Source: Demequina lignilytica (GTDB taxonomy: Bacteria > Actinomycetota > Actinomycetes > Actinomycetales > Demequinaceae). From it: a stretch of 64,000 nt of DNA. Shown here in pieces: positions 1 through 7,748 of this stretch (position 1 is the stretch's first letter; each line of letters opens with the position of its first letter). Where the stretch lies: positions 62,001 to 126,000 of the forward strand of contig NZ_JAUHPX010000001.1 in assembly GCF_030418305.1 (NCBI RefSeq), read 5' to 3'. Both the position numbers and the translations under genes were made by a program. The notes beneath the pieces were generated by a model. It made no database searches and had not been told where the DNA came from. It was given only the letters and a program-made list of their open reading frames with translations.

Positions 1-773
1 GCGCGCGTCGTGACCTCGTCCCCGACCGACAGCGCGAGGTCGCGCCACGCGGGGACGATCTCCGCGCCGGCCTCGATCGGATGGAACACGGTGGCGAGCG
101 CGACATCCGGGCCGACGGGATGCGCATGGAACGTCAGGTCGACGGCCACGCCGAAGTTGCCGCCTCCTCCCCGGATCGCCCAGAAGAGGTCGGGGTTCTG
201 GTCCTCGCTCGCCGTCACGAGCTCGCCGCTCGCGAGCACGATCGTCGCCGAGACGAGGTTGTCGCAGGCGAGACCCCACCGTCGATGCAGCCAGCCGATC
301 CCGCCGCCGAGCGTGAGCCCGCCCACGCCGGTCGTGGACACGACGCCACCCGGCACCGCGAGTCCGAAGACCTGGGTCTCCCGGTCGACCTGGCCCCAGG
401 TCGCGCCACCCTGGACGCGAACGGTGCGGTTGGCGGGGTCCACCCACACGCCGTTCATGTTGCGCAGGTCGAGTACCAGCCCGCCGTCCACGCTGCCGTG
501 ACCCCCGACATGGTGGCCCCCGGAGCGGACGGCGAGCGCGTACCCCCGTTCTCGCGCGAGGTTGACGCCGTCGATCACGTCCGCCTCGCCGGAGCAGCGG
601 ATGATGAGCCCGGGGTGGCGGTCGATGGCGAGGTTCTGCACCCCGCGGACCGCGTCGTAGGAGGGATCGTCGGGGCTGAGGACCGCCCCGCGGAACTGCA
701 TGCTCAGCGCGCTGAGCTCCTCGGCGTCAAGGTGGACCTCGCCGCCGGCGTCGTGTGCCAATGATGTGGCCAT
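1..773 (-). CDS. FAD-linked oxidoreductase (PCMH/BBE-like), C-terminus outside window
   Basis: This is the N-terminal 257 residues of a flavoprotein; the frame stays open to base 1, so the C-terminus lies outside the window. Residues about 40-210 form a PCMH-type FAD-binding domain (FAD_binding_4). RSGGHHVGGHG contains the His that in this family bonds covalently to FAD, and a GGGIGWLHRRWGLACDN stretch follows. Relatives include 6-hydroxynicotine oxidase and berberine-bridge-type oxidases, which oxidise alcohols or amines and pass electrons to O2. The ATG at 773 gives MATSLAHDAGG. The substrate cannot be read from this fragment. It is the first of three consecutive minus-strand flavoenzyme genes. 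Confidence 0.85.
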   Translation of the reverse strand, partial: MATSLAHDAGGEVHLDAEELSALSMQFRGAVLSPDDPSYDAVRGVQNLAIDRHPGLIIRCSGEADVIDGVNLARERGYALAVRSGGHHVGGHGSVDGGLVLDLRNMNGVWVDPANRTVRVQGGATWGQVDRETQVFGLAVPGGVVSTTGVGGLTLGGGIGWLHRRWGLACDNLVSATIVLASGELVTASEDQNPDLFWAIRGGGGNFGVAVDLTFHAHPVGPDVALATVFHPIEAGAEIVPAWRDLALSVGDEVTTR

Positions 774-1110
774 GATGGTGACCGTTCCTGGTCGCTGTGC
801 CGGCCGCGATGGGGACTGGCCTCGCCCGGGCCGACAGCTGATCGTCGCTGACCTGGGTTTCGGGCGTGGTGTTCGGCGCGTGGGACGCGACGCGGCGGTC
901 GCGCCGGGTGCGCCGGCGTGCGGGGTGCGGCGGTTCACGGAACGCGCGGCGACCGCCGGCGACGGTCATCAGCGTGACCATGCCGGCACCTGGCCTCCGG
1001 CCGGCAACGTCGTCGTCGCCGTCCATGCGCATCCCCTCCCCAGTGGATCGCGCGTCTCCACCCTCCCGTCCAGTGGAGCACCGCCGCCACCGGCCGTCAA
1101 ACGCAGCGTC
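774..1110. other. Intergenic region without a convincing gene
   Basis: This 337-bp gap lies between two minus-strand flavoenzyme genes. A minus-strand frame at 727-1032 (101 codons) overlaps the downstream gene start, is rich in Arg and His, and has no recognisable domain, so it is not called. The only structure seen is a pair of CAGTGGA direct repeats 30 bp apart (1041-1077). I see no clear terminator or riboswitch. Confidence 0.5.
1041..1077. repeat. CAGTGGA direct repeats, 30-bp period
   Basis: CAGTGGA occurs at 1041-1047 and again at 1071-1077, exactly 30 bp apart (about three helical turns). The pair sits in the gap upstream of the flavoenzyme gene that starts at 773, where a tandem activator or repressor site could lie. 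No regulator is assigned. Confidence 0.35.
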
Positions 1111-2448
1111 TCACCCCGACGGCGAACGCTCCCACAGGGCCTCGATGGGGAGAGCCCGCCCGAGCACGCGCTCCGCCGCGCGGTGCCCCGACAGCATCGC
1201 GGCGGGCACGGTGGCCGGGTCGTCCGTCCACGTGGCCTCGCCCGCGAGGTGCAGCACACCGCCGACCGGGGTGGCCAGCGCGTCGTGGTCGCTCGTGGTC
1301 GAGCCCGGCACCATGTAGGCGTAGGAGCCGCGCGCGAACGGGTCGGCGTGCCAGGCCGTGATGTCCACCCGGGTGGGGTCCGGGATACCGTCGCCGTAGA
1401 GCCGCCGCAGCTGCTCCATGACGGACTCGGCCACCGCCGCATCGTCCCACCCACGGATCGCCCTCGCCGTGGGTCCCGCGGCGAAGGTCAGCAGCGTCGG
1501 CACGCCGTGGAGCCTGCTCAGGTCGTACCAGGAGTGCCACCGGCGGCCCGCGGGACCCTGCTGGCGGATCGCGTCGACGTCGGGGTCCCAGAAGCGGGTC
1601 GGGAAGCGCAGCACGAGCTTCTCGAAGGCGTTCATCTCCAGCCGCTCGAGCGCTCCCGCGACGGGGTCCGGCAGAGGAGGCGAGAACCGGAGGTCGCCCG
1701 ACTTGAGCACGCCGACCGGCACGGTGATCACGGCGGCTCCGGCGTGGAGAGCCGCGTGCGGGGTCCGCACGGTCACGCCCGCGCCCGACCACTCCACCTC
1801 CGTGACCACCTGGCCCAGCCGGATGTCGAGCCCCGTTGCAAGCGCCCGGGGGAGGGCGTCGTAACCGTCCGGGAACACCACCTCGACCCCGTCGACCGCG
1901 TCGTCGTCCAGGCCGTGGGCGGCGAGGTCCTCGATCCAGGCGCCGTACTGCTCCTCGGTCCGATGCTCGAGGAACTCGCGCACCCGGGCCGCCCGAGCCT
2001 CGTCCCAGCCGAGGCGCGCGAGCGCCCCCTCGACGACGTCGCGGTAGGTCGCGTTCGGGGCGGAGGATGCGACGACCGGCTCGAGCGCCTCGAGCGCGGT
2101 CTCGACGTCGCGGACGAATCCGCCTGCACGCTCGTCGGACATCCTCGCGCCGTCCGGATCGAAGTACGCGATGGGACGTCCGCCCGGCTGGTAGCTGCCG
2201 ACCGTGAGCTCCTCGGTGCGCATGCCGAGCGCGCGCGCGGCCGCCGCCACGGGGCTGCCGTCGACGCCGTGGATCCACGACGCACCCAGGTCGGTCGCAT
2301 GGCCGCCGGACCGATCGGTCCAGACACGGCCCCCGACGCGGTCGCGGGCCTCCAGCACCACGACGCGGCGACCCTCGAGCGCGAGCAGGCGCGCGGCGGC
2401 GAGGCCGGCCACACCGGCCCCGACCACGATCGTGTCGACGGATTCCAT
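1111..2448 (-). CDS. Flavin monoamine oxidase family protein
   Basis: This 445-residue protein begins with the Rossmann dinucleotide motif VVGAGVAGLAAARLL, then EARDRVGGRVWT, the GG/RxGGR signature of the amine oxidase (Amino_oxidase) family. The C-terminal segment HLAGEATWTDDPATVPAAMLSG is the usual FAD-contacting end of monoamine and polyamine oxidases. Such enzymes oxidise amines to aldehydes or imines with release of H2O2; the specific amine is unknown. The length is normal for the family. A TAGCGT -10 box lies 7 nt before the ATG (2456-2461), so the mRNA is probably leaderless. Confidence 0.88.
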   Translation of the reverse strand: MESVDTIVVGAGVAGLAAARLLALEGRRVVVLEARDRVGGRVWTDRSGGHATDLGASWIHGVDGSPVAAAARALGMRTEELTVGSYQPGGRPIAYFDPDGARMSDERAGGFVRDVETALEALEPVVASSAPNATYRDVVEGALARLGWDEARAARVREFLEHRTEEQYGAWIEDLAAHGLDDDAVDGVEVVFPDGYDALPRALATGLDIRLGQVVTEVEWSGAGVTVRTPHAALHAGAAVITVPVGVLKSGDLRFSPPLPDPVAGALERLEMNAFEKLVLRFPTRFWDPDVDAIRQQGPAGRRWHSWYDLSRLHGVPTLLTFAAGPTARAIRGWDDAAVAESVMEQLRRLYGDGIPDPTRVDITAWHADPFARGSYAYMVPGSTTSDHDALATPVGGVLHLAGEATWTDDPATVPAAMLSGHRAAERVLGRALPIEALWERSPSG

Positions 2449-2535
2449 CGGTCCGACGCTAGCGAATCGGGGCGCCCCCGAGACTGGGCGATCCGGCTGG
2501 ATCTGCGGCGCGTCCGGATCCTCTGTCCGGCACCG

Positions 2536-3915
2536 TCATCCCGCCGCGGCGAGCGCCTCGAGCTTGACCACGGCCTCAGGAGCCGCGTCCTCGATGCGGG
2601 CGAGGATCTCCGTGAGCGCGGGCGAGCGGTCGGCCGCCGCCGGCAGGCGTGCCGGGTTGAGCGTGGTCGACTGCGTCCACGCCGCGATGTCCGGCTCCGC
2701 CATGAACGCCGCGGTGGCGCGCATGCCGTGGGCCATCATGTCGACCCAGTCGCGCGGGGTGTCCGCCAGCGGGGAGGGTGGGCACGTGGCGTTCTTGAGC
2801 GCGTCGTCGTCCGGGCGCGTGGCCTCGACGTACCCCACGAGCGCCGCACCGAAGCAGGGGAATCCCGCGCGCACCGGCTGCAACGTGATGGCCCGGTCCG
2901 TCCAGATCGGGATCAGTCCCGGGCGACGCAGACCGTCGGCCGCGCAGTGCACCGTCAGCGTGCCCGGCTCGAGCGGGAAGGAGCCGCGGTCGAGGTCGAC
3001 GGCTCGGGCGCCGACGCCCCGGATGCGGCCGGCCCGGATCACGCGGTCGACGGTCCGCAGCAGCGCGAGCTCCCAGCGCGCCAGGGTCGGGGTCTTCGCC
3101 ATGGTGGGGGTGATCGCCGTGTCGATCCGGACCACCGCCCCGGAGTCCTCGAGGCGCAGCAGCAGATCGTCCGGAGTCGTCGCGACCAGGGCGGCCTCGA
3201 CGAGCGACGCCACCATCCCCTGGAACGCGACCGGGTCGGGCTGGACCGCGGCGCGGTCGAGCATCCACGGCTCGCGGGGGCGTACCCAGCTGATGGCGGA
3301 CGGGTCGACTCCTGCTGACAGCAGCCAGACGATGGCGTCGGTCGCCGTCTTGCCGCAGCCCGCGATGAGGAACCGCTCGTGCTGCGTGGCGCGGGACGGC
3401 AGGTCGGCGACCGGGGAGACCGCCGCATCGTCCGTCGCCGCGAACGGAGCCGGCGTGTCCGCGGGTGTCCGCGGCGAGAGGTAGCGGGCGTCGACCACCC
3501 GTGTCGTGCCGTCGAGCTCGACCGTCGCTCCCGTCTCGAGGTCCCGCACCACGCGTCCCCCGAGGTGCTCGTGGCCCGCGAGGAACACCACGCGGTCCGT
3601 CTCGCGGAGCCGGCCGAGGACCGCCTCGAAGTAGGCGAGGACCTCCGCGCCGGTGGCCCGCTCCTGCAGGCCGGCCTCGGGGCCGGCCGACTGGACCCGG
3701 CCGGCGCCGAGCATGGTCGACGCCACGCCGTAGAACTGCGACGCCTGGTGCAGCCGCACGAACGGATAGGCGTCGCGCCAGTGGCCTCCGGGGCCGGGGC
3801 GGCGGTCGACCATCGCGACGCGGGCGTCGCCGTGGTGCACGAGGGCGTCCGTGAACGCGAGGCCAGCGGCGCCGGCCCCCACCACGAGGTAGTCGACGTC
3901 CTCGGCGATGGACAT
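2536..3915 (-). CDS. FAD/NAD(P)-binding oxidoreductase (monooxygenase-like)
   Basis: The 459-residue product starts with a dinucleotide-binding motif ([11 protein letters not shown]) followed by GPGGHW, as in flavin monooxygenase-like pyridine nucleotide oxidoreductases. A second nucleotide-binding motif ([12 protein letters not shown]) appears near residue 190. It probably carries FAD and NAD(P)H, but the substrate is not predictable. The frame continues upstream, but the ATG at 3915 ([10 protein letters not shown]) sits directly before the Rossmann strand, and the DUF2200 gene is divergent from it 36 bp away. A GACGAT -10-like box 6 nt before the ATG suggests another leaderless transcript. 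Confidence 0.8.
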   Translation of the reverse strand: MSIAEDVDYLVVGAGAAGLAFTDALVHHGDARVAMVDRRPGPGGHWRDAYPFVRLHQASQFYGVASTMLGAGRVQSAGPEAGLQERATGAEVLAYFEAVLGRLRETDRVVFLAGHEHLGGRVVRDLETGATVELDGTTRVVDARYLSPRTPADTPAPFAATDDAAVSPVADLPSRATQHERFLIAGCGKTATDAIVWLLSAGVDPSAISWVRPREPWMLDRAAVQPDPVAFQGMVASLVEAALVATTPDDLLLRLEDSGAVVRIDTAITPTMAKTPTLARWELALLRTVDRVIRAGRIRGVGARAVDLDRGSFPLEPGTLTVHCAADGLRRPGLIPIWTDRAITLQPVRAGFPCFGAALVGYVEATRPDDDALKNATCPPSPLADTPRDWVDMMAHGMRATAAFMAEPDIAAWTQSTTLNPARLPAAADRSPALTEILARIEDAAPEAVVKLEALAAAG

Positions 3916-3951
3916 GCCACCATCGTCGCACCACCTGCGTACCCTGACCCC

Positions 3952-4296
3952 ATGCATCGGATCTTCACCATGCCGTTCGCCGACGTGTACCCGCTCTACG
4001 TCGCCAAGCTGGAGCGGAAGGGCCGTACGGCCGAGGAGCTCCACCGGGTGATCGCGTGGCTCACCGGCTACGACGACGACGCCCTCGCCCGGGTGCTCGA
4101 GGAGCGGTCGACGTTCGCGGACTTCTTCGCCGGCGCGGAGCTGAACCCTCACGTCGACCTCATCACCGGGGTGATCTGCGGGGTGCGCGTCGAGGAGGTC
4201 GAGGACCCGCTGATGCGGCAGATCCGCTACCTGGACAAGCTGGTGGACGAGCTGGCGCGGGGCAAGGCGATGGAGAAGGTGCTGCGCGCTCCCTGA
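3952..4296 (+). CDS. DUF2200 family protein
   Basis: This is a 114-residue cytosolic protein of the DUF2200 family, recognised by [19 protein letters not shown] at the N-terminus, the AWLTGYD motif, [13 protein letters not shown] and the terminal [19 protein letters not shown]. The family is widespread in bacteria and full length is about 115 residues, so this gene is intact. The biochemical function is unknown. The start was chosen by family alignment; a TACCCT -10 box lies 6 nt upstream (3940-3945), so translation probably starts at the mRNA 5' end. Confidence 0.92.
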   Translation: MHRIFTMPFADVYPLYVAKLERKGRTAEELHRVIAWLTGYDDDALARVLEERSTFADFFAGAELNPHVDLITGVICGVRVEEVEDPLMRQIRYLDKLVDELARGKAMEKVLRAP

Positions 4297-4354
4297 CGCC
4301 TCGCGGGATCGCGCTAGGGTCGAGGCAGACCCCACCGCTCGAAGGAGAGACTCC

Positions 4355-5041
4355 ATGCCCACTCTTGCGATCATCGGCGCCGGACCCGGCCTGGGTGCGG
4401 CGGTGGCGCGCCGGTTCGGACGCGAGGGCTTCGCGATCGCGCTGGTGTCCCGCGACCAGGCGAAGCTCGACGCGCTCGCCGACGAGCTCGCGGGCGACGG
4501 GCTCACGGCCCGCGGCTACGCCGCCGACGTCCGGGACGCCGCCGCGCTCACGGCCGCGCTCGAGCGGGCCGCCGCCGAGCTGGGCCCCGTCTCGGTGCTG
4601 CAGTACAGCCCGCTGCCCGCGCGCTCCTATCTCAAGCCCGTGCTCGAGCTGGATCCCGAGCTCGCGGCGGAGGCGCTGAGCTTCTCCGCGCTCGGACTCA
4701 TCGCCGCCGCGCGCGCGGTGCTGCCGGCCATGCGGGCCGGTGGAGAGGGGAGCATCGTCCTCATCAACGGCGGCACCTCCGTGAAGGCGCGCCCCGACTT
4801 CGCCGGCACGTCGGTCGCCTTCCCGGCGGAGACCGCCTACGGCGAGATGCTCCACGATGCGCTCGCGCCGGAGGGCGTGCACGTGTGCCAGCTGGTGATC
4901 CCCGGCGCCATCCCGATGCTGCCGCTCGAGCGCGGACTCGAGGATGTCGCGGACCGGATCTGGGACATCCATGCAGGTCCGGGGGAGTTCCGCACCATGC
5001 TGATCCCGCTCGACCAGGGGCGAGAGCCCGACCACGACTGA
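4355..5041 (+). CDS. SDR family NAD(P)-binding protein, atypical
   Basis: The 228-residue Rossmann protein opens with LAIIGAGPGLGAAVARRFG, a variant of the SDR TGxxxGxG nucleotide motif. The rest follows the short-chain dehydrogenase fold (ADVRD near residue 60, INGGTS near residue 135). The expected catalytic YxxxK is not present: the corresponding segment reads PAETAYGEMLHDAL. It may therefore be a non-classical or catalytically altered SDR. The start is set by the Shine-Dalgarno GAAGGAGA 8 nt before the ATG. It is 58 bp downstream of the DUF2200 gene and could be co-transcribed. Confidence 0.8.
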   Translation: MPTLAIIGAGPGLGAAVARRFGREGFAIALVSRDQAKLDALADELAGDGLTARGYAADVRDAAALTAALERAAAELGPVSVLQYSPLPARSYLKPVLELDPELAAEALSFSALGLIAAARAVLPAMRAGGEGSIVLINGGTSVKARPDFAGTSVAFPAETAYGEMLHDALAPEGVHVCQLVIPGAIPMLPLERGLEDVADRIWDIHAGPGEFRTMLIPLDQGREPDHD

Positions 5042-5079
5042 CCCTTGCCGGGACGCCCGTGCGGACCTACGTTGGGGCC

Positions 5080-5361
5080 ATGTTCATCCTGATGTCGATC
5101 CACCACCCGCACCCCGAGCACCGCGACGCGCTCATCGACTCGATGCACCGCTACGGGGCGGCGATCAGCGGTGAGCGCGGGCTGCGGTCGATCCACACGC
5201 TCGCCGACGCGGGGTCGGAGCGGTTGGTGGGCCTGGCGATCTTCGACAGCCGCGAGGACTTCGAGCGGCTCGCACCGAGGGCGCGGGCGGCGGTCGCCGA
5301 CGACCCGTTCGAGGTCTGGGAGCAGGTGCCGATCGATGGGCTCGCGCTCACCGAGATCTGA
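5080..5361 (+). CDS. ABM-type (antibiotic biosynthesis monooxygenase-like) small protein
   Basis: This is a 93-residue protein with the dimeric alpha/beta-barrel (ABM) pattern: MFILMSIHHPHPEHRDALIDS, then a Gly-Leu-Arg strand, then LVGLAIFDSREDFERL and a closing WEQVPIDGL strand. Members include quinol monooxygenases and heme-degrading or stress proteins; the exact role here is unknown. A TACGTT -10 box lies 6 nt before the ATG (5068-5073), so it probably has its own leaderless promoter despite being only 38 bp after the SDR gene. Confidence 0.65.
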   Translation: MFILMSIHHPHPEHRDALIDSMHRYGAAISGERGLRSIHTLADAGSERLVGLAIFDSREDFERLAPRARAAVADDPFEVWEQVPIDGLALTEI

Positions 5362-5373
5362 GACGGGCGGGCG

Positions 5374-6537
5374 TCAGGCGAGCTCCCGGAAGGCCGGCAG
5401 CGCTGCCTCGATCGAGGGCATGGTCGCGGTGAGGCTGATCCGGAAATGGGCGGGACGGTCGAAGAGGCTGCCCGGCATGACCAGCACGCCGCGCTCCGCC
5501 AGCGACGCCGCGAAGGCGTCGCCATCCCCACGGGGCGCATCCCCCCACAGGTAGAACGTGCCCTCGGGACGCGTGAGGGTGTAGCCGGCCTCCGCGAGCG
5601 CGCCATGCATGCGGTCGCGCTTCGACTCGAGCTCCGCGAGGTCGAGGCCGACGTCCTCGAGCGCGGGGACGGCGTACTGCATCAGCGCGTCGGGGAAGCC
5701 CCAGCCGATCGCGAGCTGGACCGGGTCGTAGGCCTCCCGGATCTGATCGCGCTCACCGCGCGGCAGCAGTGGGGAGAGGGCGAGGTAGCCCAGTCGCTGG
5801 CCGGGGGCGAGCAGGATCTTGCCGTAGCTGTAGTCGATGAGCGTCCACGGGTAGACGGCGGCGGGGCTCACGAAGGGCACGCCGGAGAAACGGATGCGCC
5901 GGTACGGCTCGTCCGACAGGATCCAGATCCGGCGGCCGATCCGTGCCGACTCGGCGTCCAGGAGCAGCGCGAGCGCCTCGAGCTGGTCGCGGGGGAGGAC
6001 GCGCCCCGTGGGATTGGCCGGGCTGTTGACGACCACGATGCGCGTGCGCGGCGTGATCGCACGGGCGATCGCGTCGAGGTCGAGGTCGAACGTGTCGTGC
6101 GCGAGGTCCGCAGGGACGGGCGTCAGCGCCGACGCGCGAAGCATCGGGGGATAGCAGAACCACCCCGGCACGGGCACCACCACCTCGTCGCCCGGGTCGG
6201 TGAGCAGGTGGAATGCGAGCGAGATGGCGCCGAACGCCCCCTGGGTCATCGCGACGTCGCCCGGCTCGAACTCGAGACCCAGCTCGGCGGACAGCCCTGC
6301 CGCCACGGTCTCCCGCGCCGGTTGCTGGCTGGTGGTGTAGGCGAACCAGGTGTCCGAGCGCGGCTCGACCTGGCTCCGGATCGCGTCGACGAGGCCGTCC
6401 AGCGGTGGCTCATGGGGGTTGCCGAACGTGAAGTCGAGGGTCCCCGGCACGGCGGCGCGCCTGCCGATCTGTTCGAACAGCGACAGCACCGACGCGATCT
6501 CGTGCTGAGCAGACAAGGCTCGGCGTGCGAGCTCCAT
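5374..6537 (-). CDS. PLP-dependent aminotransferase, class I/II
   Basis: The 387-residue protein has the fold-type I aminotransferase signature: an N-terminal FGNPHEPP segment, NSPANPTGRVLPRDQL near residue 175, an SDEPY motif, and SYGKILLAPGQRLGY, where Lys240 should bind pyridoxal phosphate. It transfers amino groups between an amino acid and a 2-oxo acid in the cytosol; the substrate is not assigned. The ATG at 6537 is preceded by a strong Shine-Dalgarno (GGAGGGAGGA), unlike many neighbours that look leaderless. It converges with the ABM gene (12-bp gap). Confidence 0.9.
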   Translation of the reverse strand: MELARRALSAQHEIASVLSLFEQIGRRAAVPGTLDFTFGNPHEPPLDGLVDAIRSQVEPRSDTWFAYTTSQQPARETVAAGLSAELGLEFEPGDVAMTQGAFGAISLAFHLLTDPGDEVVVPVPGWFCYPPMLRASALTPVPADLAHDTFDLDLDAIARAITPRTRIVVVNSPANPTGRVLPRDQLEALALLLDAESARIGRRIWILSDEPYRRIRFSGVPFVSPAAVYPWTLIDYSYGKILLAPGQRLGYLALSPLLPRGERDQIREAYDPVQLAIGWGFPDALMQYAVPALEDVGLDLAELESKRDRMHGALAEAGYTLTRPEGTFYLWGDAPRGDGDAFAASLAERGVLVMPGSLFDRPAHFRISLTATMPSIEAALPAFRELA

Positions 6538-6669
6538 GGTGTTCCTCCCTCCGTCCGCACCGTGCGGACGCCCCGTACCCATCGTGGCGCGGACCGTCGG
6601 GCGGTGCAGCGTGAGCGCCGCGGTGAGACGATGGAGGTGTCCCCGATGCGACCAGGATCGGAGGTCATC

Positions 6670-7074
6670 ATGAGCACGACAGCGCACGGCGCGCCGGTGG
6701 TGCGTCCCGGCCGTCGCCTCCGTCGGGCCGGCATCGCGATGCTGGTCCTCGGGTTCGCCTGGTTCGCGTGGGGCGGGCTCGTGGCGTGGTTCTCGGCCGA
6801 CTACGGGAGCCAGCCGTCGGGGTCTCTCCAGCAGCAGATCGCCCAGGTCGGACCGGAGGACCCGCAGGGAGATCCGGACCTCTGGGTCGGCATGGATGAG
6901 CAGGGCACCGTGATCTGGCAGGGCACGCGGGAGGAGTTCGAGGCCCTCATGGCCTCCGGTCGGAAGGACCTGCAGGAGGGGCTCCGGACCAGGTACCTCT
7001 ACCCGGGCATCGCCGCGATGGCCGTGGGCGCGGGCATCGCCGTGGCGTCCGTCGTGGTCGCTCGGCGCCGGTAG
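6670..7074 (+). CDS. Small membrane protein with two TM segments
   Basis: The 134-residue product has a basic N-terminus, a first membrane helix at about residues 23-46 (AGIAMLVLGFAWFAWGGLVAW), a polar, acidic central loop of about 60 residues, and a second helix near the C-terminus (IAAMAVGAGIAVASVVVA) ending in RRR. I do not recognise a family. The loop is probably extracytoplasmic by the positive-inside rule. The start at 6670 is favoured over an in-frame ATG further upstream because GGAGG lies 5 nt before it. Confidence 0.7.
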   Translation: MSTTAHGAPVVRPGRRLRRAGIAMLVLGFAWFAWGGLVAWFSADYGSQPSGSLQQQIAQVGPEDPQGDPDLWVGMDEQGTVIWQGTREEFEALMASGRKDLQEGLRTRYLYPGIAAMAVGAGIAVASVVVARRR

Positions 7075-7085
7075 ACCGACGTGCG

Positions 7086-7685
7086 TCAGGTCGCGGCGAC
7101 CAGGCCGGGGGCGACGATGCGCATGACGGACCCCACGAAGCCGTCGTCGAGCGGCGCACCCGTGTAGAACGCGCGCTCGTACACCGGGGAGAACACGGCG
7201 TCGATGGCCGCCTCGACATCGAGGTCCGAGCGCAGCTCGCCGGTCCCGATCCCCGCGGTGATGATCTGTCCCGCGACCTCGCGCCGGGGCGCGAGCCAGT
7301 GCTCGTGGAAGCGCCGCCGGATCTCGGGATCCGTGGCCGCGCCGGAGGCGACGGCGCGCAGGGCTCCCTCGGTCGAGGGGTCGGTCATGATCCGCACCAG
7401 GTCGTCGAGCTGCGCGGTGAGCCGCGCGATGGCGGTGCCCTCGGCGTGATCGAGCGACCAGTGGGTCCGCTCCTGCAGCGCGTCGATGAGGAGCTCGTGG
7501 GCGGCGGTCCACCACTTGTACAGCGTGGTCCGGCTGACGTGGGCCTGGGAGGCGATGCGCTCCATTGTGACCAGCCGAGGGTCCTGGGCCGCGAGGTCGG
7601 CGGCGGTGTCGAGGATGCGGGCGCGGCGCACCTCGTCCCGTGGGCGGCCGGGGCCTCTCTGCACCGGCGCGGAATTAATGGACAT
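7086..7685 (-). CDS. TetR/AcrR family regulator
   Basis: The 199-residue protein has an N-terminal TetR helix-turn-helix (about residues 20-65: ILDTAADLAAQ, then IASQAHVSRTTLYKWW). Its C-terminal half resembles the TetR_C ligand domain found after SRTTLYKWW-type heads. It is divergent from poxB (63 bp between starts), so the simplest inference is that it controls poxB and itself. A TAAACT -10 box lies 7 nt before the ATG (7693-7698), giving a leaderless mRNA. Confidence 0.88.
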   Translation of the reverse strand: MSINSAPVQRGPGRPRDEVRRARILDTAADLAAQDPRLVTMERIASQAHVSRTTLYKWWTAAHELLIDALQERTHWSLDHAEGTAIARLTAQLDDLVRIMTDPSTEGALRAVASGAATDPEIRRRFHEHWLAPRREVAGQIITAGIGTGELRSDLDVEAAIDAVFSPVYERAFYTGAPLDDGFVGSVMRIVAPGLVAAT

Positions 7686-7748
7686 GCTGTGCAGTTTAGC
7701 GTGAAGGGGCCCGGCCGGGCATCCCGGAACCGCCAGTGAGGAGCCACC
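7686..7748. promoter_or_regulatory. Divergent promoter region, tetR / poxB
   Basis: These 63 bp separate the divergent TetR and poxB start codons. The minus-strand -10 box is 7693-7698. A perfect 12-bp palindrome, GCCCGGCCGGGC, lies at 7709-7720 between that box and the poxB ribosome site (GAGGAG, 7738-7743). It could be the TetR operator, though such GC-only palindromes are not rare in DNA of this composition. Confidence 0.4.

Noticed and set aside
727..1032. Minus-strand frame of 101 codons in the first intergenic gap
   Set aside because: It overlaps the oxidoreductase start out of frame, has low-complexity Arg/His composition and no recognisable family, although AGGGG precedes its ATG.
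700..3318. Plus-strand open frame of 872 codons
   Set aside because: It lies antisense to the amine oxidase and the FMO-like gene, is rich in Arg/His/Gly as expected of GC-rich antisense frames, and has no domain.
2536..4506. Longer version of the FMO-like gene starting at 4506
   Set aside because: The extra 197 residues run antisense through the DUF2200 gene and precede a normal Rossmann start at 3915.
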